Shown here: positions 49,765 through 58,300 of the stretch, piece after piece
How the letters are laid out: the number at the start of each line of letters is the position of its first letter
Numbering within the stretch: position 1 is the first letter of the stretch
DNA from: JAYFQF01 sp034927285
GTDB taxonomy: Bacteria > Bacillota > Peptococcia > DRI-13 > UBA5745
Length of the DNA: 64,000 bases
NCBI GenBank assembly: GCA_034927285.1
Contig: JAYFQF010000002.1
Coordinates: 1 to 64,000 of the forward strand
Direction: 5' to 3'
Notes under the pieces: generated by a model
Seen by the model: the letters and a program-made list of their open reading frames with translations, nothing else
Databases searched by the model: none
What the model was told of the DNA's origin: nothing
Translations under genes and position numbers: made by a program

Positions 49765-49858
49765 ACAGGCCTCAGATAATCTTACCGCCCAAACTCTGAT
49801 GAACCGGGCCGGTAACCTGCCGCCGCTTTTTTCTCCGCGCCTTTTATCTGCCCCCCCT

Positions 49859-49890
49859 CCCCCGAAAGCTCCGGTTTTCGGGGGTTTCTT
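49859..49890 (+). terminator. Terminator of the NCS1 permease gene
   Basis: CCCCCGAAA, loop GCTCCGG, TTTTCGGGGG, then TTTCTTT. The following 49891-50064 holds only a tandem CTCTATCCTTAAC repeat near 49949-49975 and no gene. Confidence 0.8.
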
Positions 49891-50064
49891 TATTCTCCCT
49901 TCTTTCCCGCCTTGCCGTTTTTTCATCCGCCGCCCCGGCTTTACTCGCTCTATCCTTAACCTCTATCCTTAACCTCTATTTCCTTGATCTCTCCAGACCC
50001 GATATTTAACAACTTTATATATCTTTGATACATTTCGGACTTATTGCAGAGCAGCAAAAAAACT

Positions 50065-50093
50065 TTGACTTTCCCGGTGAACTCTGCTAGAAT
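50065..50093 (+). promoter_or_regulatory. Promoter of the nitrogenase-like / ABC operon
   Basis: TTGACT (50065-50070), 17-nt spacer, TAGAAT (50088-50093). Transcription would start near 50100, at the base of the structured leader. Confidence 0.75.
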
Positions 50094-50098
50094 CGAAT

Positions 50099-50226
50099 CG
50101 AAAGTTAGCATATGCTAACCATTCATGGGACAGCCCCCTCAGTGGCAGGGACAGCCGGGGGTCTCTCGGCAAATCCCTGCCACTCCATTTGTCCCATGGT
50201 TAGTTTCAACTAACCCCCTGCTTTCG
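50099..50226 (+). promoter_or_regulatory. Highly structured leader with nested and competing inverted repeats
   Basis: Nested pairs: CGAAAG (50099) with CTTTCG (50221); CTAACC (50115) and ATGGGACA (50125) with TGTCCCAT (50190) and GGTTAG (50198); AGTGGCAGGGA (50141) with TCCCTGCCACT (50174). Competing pairs: the perfect palindrome GTTAGCATATGCTAAC (50104-50119), and GGTTAG (50198) with CTAACC (50210). The GGTTAG/CTAACC half-sites resemble DtxR/IdeR iron boxes, though with different spacing. No known riboswitch class is recognised. It lies 40 nt before the first gene. Confidence 0.65.
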
Positions 50227-50265
50227 AAAAACTATTCCCATCATTAAACTTCAAAGGAGGTAATC

Positions 50266-51411
50266 ATGAAACGATTCTTTCACAAAGGCCTGGCTCTGCT
50301 TCTGGCCCTGACCGTACTGCTTGCTCTGGGGGCCTGCGGTTCCGGGGAAAACGGCGGCGTTTCCGGCAATGACGCCGGTTCTCAGACCGAAGCCGGCTCC
50401 GGCGCCGGGGACGGCTCCCCTGCCGGCGGCCAGGAAAGCAATAAAATCGTGATCCAGGACCAGCTGGGCAAAACCATCGAATTGGACGGTGTTCCCCAAA
50501 GGGTGGCCACCACCATCATGCCCTTCCCTTATATCTATTACGCCGTCGTCGGCAATTCCGACAACCTGATCGGCTGCAATCCCTCTTCCATCGTGGCTTA
50601 TGAAAACAGCGCTTTAAAATATATGTATCCGGAGCTGGCCGGCGCCAATACCAGCTTTGTGGACACCAGCTTTATCGTTAATGTGGAAGAGCTGTTGAAG
50701 CTGAAACCCGATGTGGTCTTCCAGTGGAACTACATGGATGAGGAAATCGCCAAAATGGAGGCCGCCGGCATTAAGGTGGTGGCTCTGCAATACGGCACTT
50801 TGGACGACCTGGAGACCTGGATCCGTATCATCGGCAAGATGTTCCAGAAAGAGGACCGGGCGGAAGAGCTGATCAGCCTTTTCCATGAGAATGTCGACGA
50901 GGTAAAAGAAAAGATCGACACTCTTACCCCGGAAGATTTCCGCAACATTCTGATCCTTTCCGATAACATGGAGGTCACCGGCACCGGCTTCGCCAAATAC
51001 TGGGTGGAAAACAGCGGCGCCATTAATCCCGCCGGCGAGCTTTCCGGCCAGGAACTGAACGTGGATATGGAACAGGTGCTGGAATGGGATCCGGAGATCA
51101 TTTACATCGGCAATTTCACAGAGCTCCAGCCTTCGGATCTGCTGCAAAACAAGCTTCCGGGCCAGGATTGGTCCTTAGTTCGGGCAGTCAAGGACGGCCA
51201 GGTCTATAAAATCCCCATCGGCGGCTATCGCTGGGATCCCCCCGGTGTGGAAACGCCTCTGATGATCAAATGGCTGGCGAAAATCCAGCACCCCCAGTTG
51301 TTCAGCGATATGGACATGCGCCAGGAGGTGAAAGAGTTCTACCAGGACGTCTACCGCTTTACCCTCACCGACGCCATGCTGGACGAAATCCTCAACGACA
51401 TCCAGAATTAA
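50266..51411 (+). CDS. Metal-chelate/cobalamin-type ABC substrate-binding lipoprotein
   Basis: The 381-aa product has a lipoprotein signal (MKRFFHKGLALLLALTVLLA, then LGAC), a Gly/Ser/Asp linker, and a helical-backbone binding fold (class III): DQLGKTIELDGVPQRVATT near residue 65, LLKLKPDVVFQWNYMDEEIAKMEAAGIKVVAL near 143, WDPEIIYIGNF near 272. This class binds iron-siderophores, haem, cobalamin or other metal chelates. It is the first gene of the operon holding the nitrogenase-like genes and the matching permease and ATPase. Confidence 0.92.
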   Translation: MKRFFHKGLALLLALTVLLALGACGSGENGGVSGNDAGSQTEAGSGAGDGSPAGGQESNKIVIQDQLGKTIELDGVPQRVATTIMPFPYIYYAVVGNSDNLIGCNPSSIVAYENSALKYMYPELAGANTSFVDTSFIVNVEELLKLKPDVVFQWNYMDEEIAKMEAAGIKVVALQYGTLDDLETWIRIIGKMFQKEDRAEELISLFHENVDEVKEKIDTLTPEDFRNILILSDNMEVTGTGFAKYWVENSGAINPAGELSGQELNVDMEQVLEWDPEIIYIGNFTELQPSDLLQNKLPGQDWSLVRAVKDGQVYKIPIGGYRWDPPGVETPLMIKWLAKIQHPQLFSDMDMRQEVKEFYQDVYRFTLTDAMLDEILNDIQN

Positions 51412-51453
51412 TTCCTTGCTATCCAGAATTAACTTTTCCCCTGCTTCCCTTTA

Positions 51454-51484
51454 CCGGAAGGCCGCCGCTGGGGCGGCCTTCCGG
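51454..51484 (+). other. Intercistronic 13-bp hairpin
   Basis: CCGGAAGGCCGCC (51454-51466) and its perfect complement (51472-51484) enclose a 5-nt loop. No T run follows, so it is more likely an mRNA-processing or stabilising structure than a terminator. A direct repeat ATCCAGAATTAA (51400 and 51421) lies just before it. Confidence 0.6.
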
Positions 51485-51519
51485 CCAGCCATTTCAATCA
51501 TAGAAAACCGGAGATGACA

Positions 51520-52269
51520 ATGAGAAAAATCGCAATTTACGGCAAAGGCGGCATTGGTAAATCCACCATCACTTCTTCCCTGTCCGCCGCCATCGCCAAC
51601 ATGGGACACCGGGTGATGCAGATCGGCTGCGATCCCTAGGCGGACTCCACCATCAACCTGCTGGGCGGAGCCAGCCTGACTCCGGTCATGGATGTCCTGC
51701 AGCAAAACAACGGCCTGTGCAAGAGCCTGGGGGAAATCGCCGTCAAAGGCTACAAAGATATCCTCTGCGTGGAGGCCGGCGGCCCCACCCCGGGCAGCGG
51801 CTGCGCCGGCCGGGGTATTATCAAGACCTTTGACACCCTTGATGAATTTGACGCTTTTGGTTTGTATGACCCCGAATTCGTTTTCTTCGACGTCCTGGGG
51901 GACGTGGTCTGCGGCGGTTTTGCTGCGCCGATCCGCCAGGGCTATGCCGACGAAGTGGTGATCGTAACCTCCGGCGAAAAAATGGCTCTTTACGCTGCGG
52001 CCAATATCAAAAAAGCCCTGGACAATTTCAAGGAGCGTAATTACGCCCGGCTGCGGGGCATCATTCTGAATTGCCGGAATATCCCCGACGAAATCCCCAT
52101 CGTCCAGGAATTTGCCCAGCGGATCGGCACGGAGATCATCGGCATCGTTCCCCGGGATTCCGCTATCCAAAAAGCCGAGGAACAGTCCAAGACCGTGATC
52201 GAAATGGATCCCGGCCTGCCGGTATCCCGGACCATCACCCAGCTGGCCCTGCGGATCATGGCGGTCTGA
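51520..52269 (+). CDS. NifH-like iron protein with in-frame TAG at a conserved lysine
   Basis: Read through codon 40, the frame gives 249 residues. It has Walker A YGKGGIGKST (residues 7-16), the [4Fe-4S] cysteines C95 (GSGCAGRG) and C131 (DVVCGGFA), and Arg98. The family motif GCDPKADST reads GCDP-TAG-ADST (stop at 51637-51639), the only stop in the frame. AAG to TAG is a single base change. It could be a pseudogene, a suppressed or recoded stop, or a sequence error. Without readthrough a 39-aa peptide results; an internal start at 51688 would lack the P-loop. NifH proteins pass electrons, with ATP hydrolysis, to a NifDK-type partner, which is encoded next. Confidence 0.85.
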
Positions 52270-52290
52270 GGGCAGAAGGAGGAAGCTGTC

Positions 52291-53616
52291 ATGCCAAAAC
52301 AAATCTATCACTTCAGGCTTTCCCAGCTCGATCCCCAGGCGCCTCTTTTAGGCGTCCGGGGCAACGCCGTCAGCGGCTCCTGCCTGCACTACTGCGCCCC
52401 CAGCGCCGGCGGCGGGGGAATTGTGCGTATCGCCTTATTGGTGCCGGAGTCGGTGATGCTCTTCATCGCGCCTCACGGCTGCGGCCGTCACGGGGCGGTG
52501 GCCAGCATGCAGCTGGGGTACCGGAACCGTATCTTTTATCTGGACGTTTCGGAAGCGGATCTGGTGCTGGGCGACCATATCAACAAAATCGACGGCATCG
52601 TGGATTATATCCTGGCCCAACTGCCCCAAAAGCCCAAGGCCTTTCTGATCTGCGCCTCCTGTATCGACGATCTGCTGGCCTCGGATTACCGGGGGATCAC
52701 CGCCAGGCTGACCAAAAAGCACGGTATTCCTTTTGGCGAGGTCCATATGAATCCCATCACCAAAAACAGCAGTACTCCGCCTCCTTTGAATGTCCAGCGC
52801 AGCATCTACCGCTTCCTCTGGAATACGGACCGGGCCAGGACGCCGGATCAGGGCATTAATCTGATCGGCCATTTCTCCCCTGTGGACCGCGGCAGCGAGC
52901 TATATCCTCTGCTGAAGGAAGCGGGCTTTTCCCAGATCCGGCAGGTAGCGGCCTGCTCCACCTTCGAGGAGTTTATGGAAATGCGCAACAGCCGCTTCAA
53001 CCTCCTGCTGAAGCAGCCGGGAAGGCTGGCTTGTCAGGACATGGGGCGCAGCCTGGACATTCCTTTCCTGCGCAGTCTGGTCCGCTATCGCCTGGAGGGG
53101 ATCGCGGAAAGCTACCGGGCTCTGAGCCAATTCCTGAACTACCCCCTAAACTGGCAGCCTTACTATGATCAGGCCCGCCAAAAAGCCGCCGCTCATCAAA
53201 GCCGTCTTCAGGGCCTGCGGGTGGCTGTGGGCGAATCCGTTAACGGCTCGCCTTTCGAGCTGGCCTGCGCTCTGGCGGAGTACGGCGCGGAAATCTCTTT
53301 CATCATGAGCAGCGCCGTGGCGGACTATGAATGGGAATACGTGGACCGGCTGCGGGAACTCAACCCGGATATCCCCATTTACACCAGTTATCATCCTACC
53401 ATGTCCACGATCAGGCAAATCCAGGAACAGGCGGATCTGGCCATCGGCTTTGACGCCTCTTACCTTTGCCCGGAGGCAAAGCTGATGGTGCTGGACTCCG
53501 ACCAGCAGCACTATGGTTTTGAAGCGGCGGCGGCCCTGTTGGAAGGCATAGACCTGGCCCTGGCCGAAAACGTTTCCGCAAAAGAGCTGCTTTATTCCAA
53601 AGCCCTGGTGGTTTAA
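52291..53616 (+). CDS. Nitrogenase component-1-like protein, NifD/NifE type
   Basis: The 441-aa product resembles the alpha subunit of nitrogenase-like oxidoreductases. Cysteines line up with the P-cluster ligands: C31/C35 (GSCLHYCAPSAGG), C64 (APHGCGRHGA) and C121/C124 (ICASCIDDLLASDY). Later parts show Rossmann-like units (GLRVAVGESVNGSPFELACALAEYGAEISFI). It is shorter than NifD (about 480-490 aa). No clear FeMo-cofactor ligand pair could be recognised. It starts 21 nt after the NifH-like gene with AAGGAGG. With no nifB, nifE/N or nifV nearby, it is not a true nitrogenase; the substrate may be a tetrapyrrole or other compound. Confidence 0.85.
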   Translation: MPKQIYHFRLSQLDPQAPLLGVRGNAVSGSCLHYCAPSAGGGGIVRIALLVPESVMLFIAPHGCGRHGAVASMQLGYRNRIFYLDVSEADLVLGDHINKIDGIVDYILAQLPQKPKAFLICASCIDDLLASDYRGITARLTKKHGIPFGEVHMNPITKNSSTPPPLNVQRSIYRFLWNTDRARTPDQGINLIGHFSPVDRGSELYPLLKEAGFSQIRQVAACSTFEEFMEMRNSRFNLLLKQPGRLACQDMGRSLDIPFLRSLVRYRLEGIAESYRALSQFLNYPLNWQPYYDQARQKAAAHQSRLQGLRVAVGESVNGSPFELACALAEYGAEISFIMSSAVADYEWEYVDRLRELNPDIPIYTSYHPTMSTIRQIQEQADLAIGFDASYLCPEAKLMVLDSDQQHYGFEAAAALLEGIDLALAENVSAKELLYSKALVV

Positions 53617-53666
53617 CGTCCAAAAGCGAAAAGCTGGCGGCAAGCTATGCGAAAGGAGGGTTCTCC

Positions 53667-54851
53667 ATGCGGGACTTTCATCTGATTTTACCCACCTTCG
53701 CCCCGGATTTTTCCGGGGTATGCTCCACCCTGTTTGAGCTGGGCGGCACCGTGGTGATCCACGACGCCGGCGGCTGCACCGGTACGTTTACCGGATACGA
53801 CGAGCCTCGCTGGTTCGATCAGCAGGCTTGCGTCTTCACCTCCAACTTAGACGACGTGGAAGCGGTCTTCGGCACCGACGAAATCCTGCTGAATAAGATA
53901 TTCTCTTCCTACGATTACCTGAACAGTAACTTTATCGCCCTTCTGGGCAGTCCCTCGCCTATGGTGCTGGGCACCGACTACAAAGCCCTGGCCCGGATCA
54001 TAGAAAAAAAGACGGGAAAAAAAACCCTTGCTTTCGACACCAAGGGCACCGAGTTCTATGACCGGGGGGTTCGGATGGCCCTGCTGGCCTTAGCCCAAAA
54101 TTTTTTACCGGCTAAGCGGGACCCGGCCCAAATTATCCCCCGCTCGGTAAATCTTCTGGGAGCCACGCCGCTGGACGTTACAAACCGGCACAACGTGGAG
54201 GTGGTCCGCGGTCTCCTGGAGGGAAAAGGATTTCAGGTGCTCTCCGTCTGGGCCATGGGCTCCGGCCTGGAAGAAATCGGCGCCAGCCTCAGGGCCCAAT
54301 GCAATATCGCGCTGACCACTCCGGCTCTGGAGACGGCCCGCTATCTGGAGGAGCGCTATGGTATGCCCTGGCTGCCGGGGGCCTTTTCCGGCCAGGCGGG
54401 CGCCGGGGAATTCTTGCTGCAGCTTCAGGCTCTGCTGGAGGGCAGGTCTTTCCTTCCTTATTCCCCTCCCTCTCCAAAAGGAAGGAAAACCCTGGTCATC
54501 GGCGATCAGCTGATCGCCAACGGAATCCGGCAGTCCCTGGAGCTGGACCTGGGCCTGGGAGGCGTCGACGTTCTGACCTTTTTCAGCGGCGACGACGCCT
54601 TTCAACGGCCGGGGGACGCTTCGGCCATTGATGAGGAACTTCTGCTGAAGCGGATCCGTTCCGGAAGCTACGACCTGGTCATCGGCGACGGCATGTACCG
54701 GCTTTTCGACAAGCCGGCCCCCTGCTGCCGTTATGTGGAGATTCCCCATGTGGCGGTATCCAGCCGTCTGGGCTGGTCCAATCCCGCCTGCCCCTTCGGC
54801 AGCCCCTTCCTGGACCTGCTGTCCTCCGGGTCCGAGGTGCTGTGTGGATGA
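53667..54851 (+). CDS. Nitrogenase component-1-like protein, NifK/NifN type
   Basis: The 394-aa product is the likely beta partner. Near the N-terminus, C19 (DFSGVCSTLFELGG) and C37 (HDAGGCTGTF) match the first two P-cluster cysteines of NifK. The third position falls in LLGSPSPMVLGTDY, where no cysteine is present, so the shared cluster may be a [4Fe-4S] type as in the dark-operative protochlorophyllide and Ni-sirohydrochlorin reductases. AAAGGAGGG precedes the ATG. Its TGA overlaps the permease ATG, tying the enzyme to the transporter. Confidence 0.85.
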   Translation: MRDFHLILPTFAPDFSGVCSTLFELGGTVVIHDAGGCTGTFTGYDEPRWFDQQACVFTSNLDDVEAVFGTDEILLNKIFSSYDYLNSNFIALLGSPSPMVLGTDYKALARIIEKKTGKKTLAFDTKGTEFYDRGVRMALLALAQNFLPAKRDPAQIIPRSVNLLGATPLDVTNRHNVEVVRGLLEGKGFQVLSVWAMGSGLEEIGASLRAQCNIALTTPALETARYLEERYGMPWLPGAFSGQAGAGEFLLQLQALLEGRSFLPYSPPSPKGRKTLVIGDQLIANGIRQSLELDLGLGGVDVLTFFSGDDAFQRPGDASAIDEELLLKRIRSGSYDLVIGDGMYRLFDKPAPCCRYVEIPHVAVSSRLGWSNPACPFGSPFLDLLSSGSEVLCG

Positions 54852-55870
54852 AGACAAAGCAGCTTACCCTACCACAGCAGCGCCTGATCCTGCTGGCCAT
54901 GTTCCTGGTACTGGCGGCGGCTTTCCTTTTTTCCATCTGCATCGGCCGCTATTCGGTCACCCCTTTTGAGGCGGTCAACATCATCTGCGGTTATTTTTTC
55001 GGCGATCCCGATACCCTGGATCCGGTGAAGCTCAGCGTGGTGATCAAGATCCGTCTGCCCCGGATCCTGCTGGCGATTTTGATCGGCGGCGGTCTGGCCG
55101 CCGCCGGCGGCTCCTATCAGGCAATCTTCGGCAACCCCTTAGTCAGTCCCGATATCCTGGGGGTTTCCTCGGGAGCCGGCTTCGGCGCGGCTTTAGGTAT
55201 CCTGCTTTCCGCCGGCATGGTGATGGTGGAGGCCATGTCCTTAGTCTTCGGCCTGGCGGCGGTGGCCCTGGTTCTGCTGATTTCCCGGGTGCAAAAAAAG
55301 ACCGAGCTGTTTATGCTGGTGCTTTCCGGCGTTATCATCGGCGCTCTGTTTGAAGCCTTTGTCTCCCTGATCAAATACATTGCCGATCCCCAGGATAAGC
55401 TGCCGGCCATCGTCATCTGGCTGATGGGCAGCCTGGCCAGCGCCTCCTATAATGACGTCCTGATCGCGGCCCTGGTCATCCTCCCCTGCCTCGTTATTTT
55501 GCTGGCCCTGCGCTGGAAAATGAATCTGCTTTCCCTGGACGAGGAGGAGGCCCGGTCCCTGGGCGTCAACGTAGGGAGGCTCCGGCTGGCGGTCATCCTG
55601 GTTTCTACCCTGATGACGGCGGTCTCCGTTTCCCTTTGCGGGATCATCGGCTGGATCGGCCTGGTGATCCCCCATGTGGGCCGCTTGTTTATCGGCAACG
55701 ATCACCGGGCCCTGATGCCGGCCTGTGCCTTTTTAGGCGGTACTTATCTGCTTTTGATCGACGGCCTGGCCCGGACCATGACCGCCGCCGAGATCCCCTT
55801 ATCCATACTGACGGCCATTATCGGCGCGCCATTTTTCGCCTACATGCTGCGCAAAACCACAGGAGGATAA
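54848..55870 (+). CDS. FecCD/BtuC-type ABC transporter permease
   Basis: The 340-aa product has about ten helices and the BtuC/FecC marks: IRLPRILLAILIGGGLAAAGGSYQAIFGNPLVSPDILGVSSGAGFGAALG (residues about 65-115), EEARSLGVNVGRLR near 235 (coupling helix) and IGWIGLVIPHVGRLFIGNDHRALMPA near 270. The start at 54848 overlaps the NifK-like stop (ATGA). It imports a metal chelate, corrinoid, haem or siderophore with the binding protein encoded at the head of the operon. Confidence 0.93.
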   Translation: MKTKQLTLPQQRLILLAMFLVLAAAFLFSICIGRYSVTPFEAVNIICGYFFGDPDTLDPVKLSVVIKIRLPRILLAILIGGGLAAAGGSYQAIFGNPLVSPDILGVSSGAGFGAALGILLSAGMVMVEAMSLVFGLAAVALVLLISRVQKKTELFMLVLSGVIIGALFEAFVSLIKYIADPQDKLPAIVIWLMGSLASASYNDVLIAALVILPCLVILLALRWKMNLLSLDEEEARSLGVNVGRLRLAVILVSTLMTAVSVSLCGIIGWIGLVIPHVGRLFIGNDHRALMPACAFLGGTYLLLIDGLARTMTAAEIPLSILTAIIGAPFFAYMLRKTTGG

Positions 55871-55875
55871 AGAAA

Positions 55876-56670
55876 ATGCTGCTGGAAGTAAAAAACGGCT
55901 GCTTTGGCTATAACGGCAAGCCTATTTTAAGAGAGATCAATTTCACCCTGGAAGAACACTCCGTTCTGACTATTCTGGGCCCCAACGGCGCAGGGAAAAC
56001 TACCTTGCTGAAATGTGTCATGGGCTTCCTGAAATGGCAGGAGGGGCAGACCCTTTTGGAAGACAGGCCGGCGGAAAGCTATACCGCCAAAGAATTCTGG
56101 CAAAAGATCAGCTATGTGCCCCAGGCTAAAAAAAGCGTCTTTTCCTACCGGGTCCTGGACGCCGTTGTGATGGGCCTCAACGCCAATCAGAATTTTTTCG
56201 CCCTGCCCAAGCCTCAGGACTATCAAAAGGCCGAAGAGGTCCTGGCTTCCATCGGGGCAGCAAAGCTGGCCGGCAAATACTGCAGCGAATTAAGCGGCGG
56301 CGAGCTGCAGATGGTGATGATCGCCCGGGCCCTGATTTCCGGCCCCCGGCTTTTGGTCCTGGATGAACCGGAATCCAATCTGGACATGAAAAACCAGCTT
56401 TCCGTCCTGGGCGTCATCGAACAAGCGGCCCACGATTTCAGGACCGCCTGCCTGATCAACACTCATTTTCCCAACCACGCCCTGAAGATTTCCCACCGCA
56501 CCCTGCTGCTGGGCTACGACAATCAGCAGCTTTTGGGCGACACTTTATCCGTAGTGACGGAAGCCAATATCCAGCGATTTTTCAGCGTCTGCTCCAAGGT
56601 CTTGGCCCTGGAGGCAGAAAACATCCGGTATCACACCATCTTTCCTTATAAAATCGCCCAGGGCCAGTAA
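55876..56670 (+). CDS. FecE/BtuD-type ABC transporter ATPase
   Basis: The 264-aa product has Walker A GPNGAGKTTLL near residue 36, signature ELSGGELQMVMIARAL near 140, Walker B LLVLDEPESNLD near 163 and a switch region NTHFPNHALK. The start at 55876 follows AGGAGGATAAAG; longer upstream frames lie inside the permease gene. It is the last gene of the nitrogenase-like operon and powers the importer. Confidence 0.93.
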   Translation: MLLEVKNGCFGYNGKPILREINFTLEEHSVLTILGPNGAGKTTLLKCVMGFLKWQEGQTLLEDRPAESYTAKEFWQKISYVPQAKKSVFSYRVLDAVVMGLNANQNFFALPKPQDYQKAEEVLASIGAAKLAGKYCSELSGGELQMVMIARALISGPRLLVLDEPESNLDMKNQLSVLGVIEQAAHDFRTACLINTHFPNHALKISHRTLLLGYDNQQLLGDTLSVVTEANIQRFFSVCSKVLALEAENIRYHTIFPYKIAQGQ

Positions 56671-56702
56671 CCCCCTGAAAAAACGGACGGACAGTTTTGA
56701 CA

Positions 56703-56756
56703 TAAGAGCGTAAAAAACGGCGAGGTTTTTTTCCTCATCGTTTTTTATGCTCTTAT
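56703..56756. terminator. Terminator between converging units
   Basis: AAGAGCGTAAAAAACG...CGTTTTTTATGCTCTT forms a long imperfect hairpin around GGCGAGG/CCTCATC, with T-rich stretches on both strands. Confidence 0.6.
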
Positions 56757-56832
56757 CCTTGGCCGGATAGTGCCGCGCCGCAATTGGCGATAGTTAATAA
56801 GCAGAGCAGTCATATCCGGTGCCCAAAGAGGG

Positions 56833-58155
56833 TTAATTTATAAGGTTTATCTTCTCAAGAATTTCGTTTATAACAGATTTTTCACGCTCCGATATATCGC
56901 TGCCGCCGAGGAACTCCTTTAACCCGGTTTCCAGTTCAGCGGATTTATCAATTAAACCATAGACGAGATGCTCAGCCGCATCACTGATCTGATTTTCGTC
57001 TAACCGGCTCAGCAGCCTGATGAACCTCAGATGATCGTCTGAATAAAGACCGGCGACCACTCCGGCATAGCTTTCCGATAAAGCGCCGTCCAGACCGTGC
57101 GTCGCTTTCAGCACCGAGAGAATATGGTTGTCATCGGATATTTTTAAAGCGCTTAGCCAGTTCATGATATCCTGCCAACCGCCATGGCTGTCCGGGGACA
57201 TGGCATATAACTCATCGTAAAGCCGCCAATTAATATCGGGAAGCGCGGCCAGAATTTTATCCGTATTTTCAGCGCTTGTGTCGGCGCCCCGGAAAAGACT
57301 GTGTATATAGGTTTCGTCACGGGTGTCCGTCGCCAGCAGGGAATCAAGATGATTATAGTCCACGGGGTATGTCGTTTTCCGGTCGGCGGTAAAAACCGCT
57401 TTATCACCGCCAGTCCCCATTTCGATGCAGGTAATGGTTTTTTCATCCACCCAATCAGCCACATAAAAAATGATGTGATCAATTTTCTCTGTTTTGCCTG
57501 TATAGATAAAAATCTCGTCATAGACACAGCGGTTTCGCCCAAAAACCGTATGAACGGAGCTTTGATTCGGCTGATACAGCAAACCGTCGTCATAGGCGGT
57601 CAGCAGTTTTTTCAATGTATCGCCCACATGAATCCCCCGGGGTGTGGAAAAGTCAGGCGACGAGGTTTCAAGGGCGGTCAGAACCTCCTTCCCGCTATCA
57701 GCGGTGTAGTAAAGATTAAATCCCCCTGTGGGAGTCCAAAAGAATTCCATACCGGGCAGTTTTTCGGGAGTGGAATATGCCGGTTTATCGAAACTGATCG
57801 TCCTGCCCCAGGGGTATTCGCCCGTTTGGCCGCCAAGCTCCAAAGTTTGTTCTCCGGAGCTTTTTTTATCGGTCCAGGATAACGCGTATTCATTGCCCCC
57901 GGAATTGTCCAACGTTTCCGTTCCTTCTTTTAGGTTGGCAGATAACGCCGTACCCTTTGACTTCTCCGAACCGGTGCCCTTGTTTGCCTGACCGGCCGTA
58001 CAGGAAGCAAGCCCTCCCGCCACGAAGGCTGTTGAAAGGATTACCGCCAGCGCAACTGCAGCGCTGATTTTTCGTTTTATTCCCGGAATCTCGTTCTGTC
58101 CGTTTTTCAGATTCTTCGCCTCCCCGCAGCGTGGGATTCCCTGCCTGGGTTCCAT
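56833..58155 (-). CDS. Lipoprotein of unknown function
   Basis: The product (about 440 aa) has a hydrophobic segment ending in a lipobox (AVILSTAFVAGGLASC), then a Gly/Ser/Lys linker and an outside domain. The stretch STPRGIHVGDTLKKLLTAYDDGL near the middle resembles the short repeat seen in several Gram-positive lipoproteins. The C-terminal third is helical. The start is uncertain: ATG at 58155 has no clear ribosome site, and a weaker start may lie inside, after GGGGAGG near 58118. No family could be named. Confidence 0.65.
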   Translation of the reverse strand: MEPRQGIPRCGEAKNLKNGQNEIPGIKRKISAAVALAVILSTAFVAGGLASCTAGQANKGTGSEKSKGTALSANLKEGTETLDNSGGNEYALSWTDKKSSGEQTLELGGQTGEYPWGRTISFDKPAYSTPEKLPGMEFFWTPTGGFNLYYTADSGKEVLTALETSSPDFSTPRGIHVGDTLKKLLTAYDDGLLYQPNQSSVHTVFGRNRCVYDEIFIYTGKTEKIDHIIFYVADWVDEKTITCIEMGTGGDKAVFTADRKTTYPVDYNHLDSLLATDTRDETYIHSLFRGADTSAENTDKILAALPDINWRLYDELYAMSPDSHGGWQDIMNWLSALKISDDNHILSVLKATHGLDGALSESYAGVVAGLYSDDHLRFIRLLSRLDENQISDAAEHLVYGLIDKSAELETGLKEFLGGSDISEREKSVINEILEKINLIN

Positions 58156-58300
58156 TATATAGCTTTGGAATAATATAGCAAACAAGAATTATATTGCTTT
58201 CAGCCAGATAAACAAAATCGAAATAACAAAGGCACCGGCCTCCTTCTTTTTTGCCCGCAGCGATATACTAAAGGTAAGTACCTATCTAAAATGTGCATAC

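Noticed and set aside
49949..49975. Tandem CTCTATCCTTAAC repeat
   Set aside because: Only two copies in a gap behind a terminator; no structure or linked gene gives it meaning.
50099..50226. Cobalamin or molybdenum-cofactor riboswitch in the leader
   Set aside because: A GCCACT stretch and GGGACAG repeats are present, but the B12 box and the other core segments could not be found; kept as an unclassified structured leader.
51520..56670. True nitrogen-fixing nitrogenase
   Set aside because: No nifB, nifE/N or nifV in the surroundings, a missing third cysteine in the NifK-like protein, and shorter subunits than NifDK.
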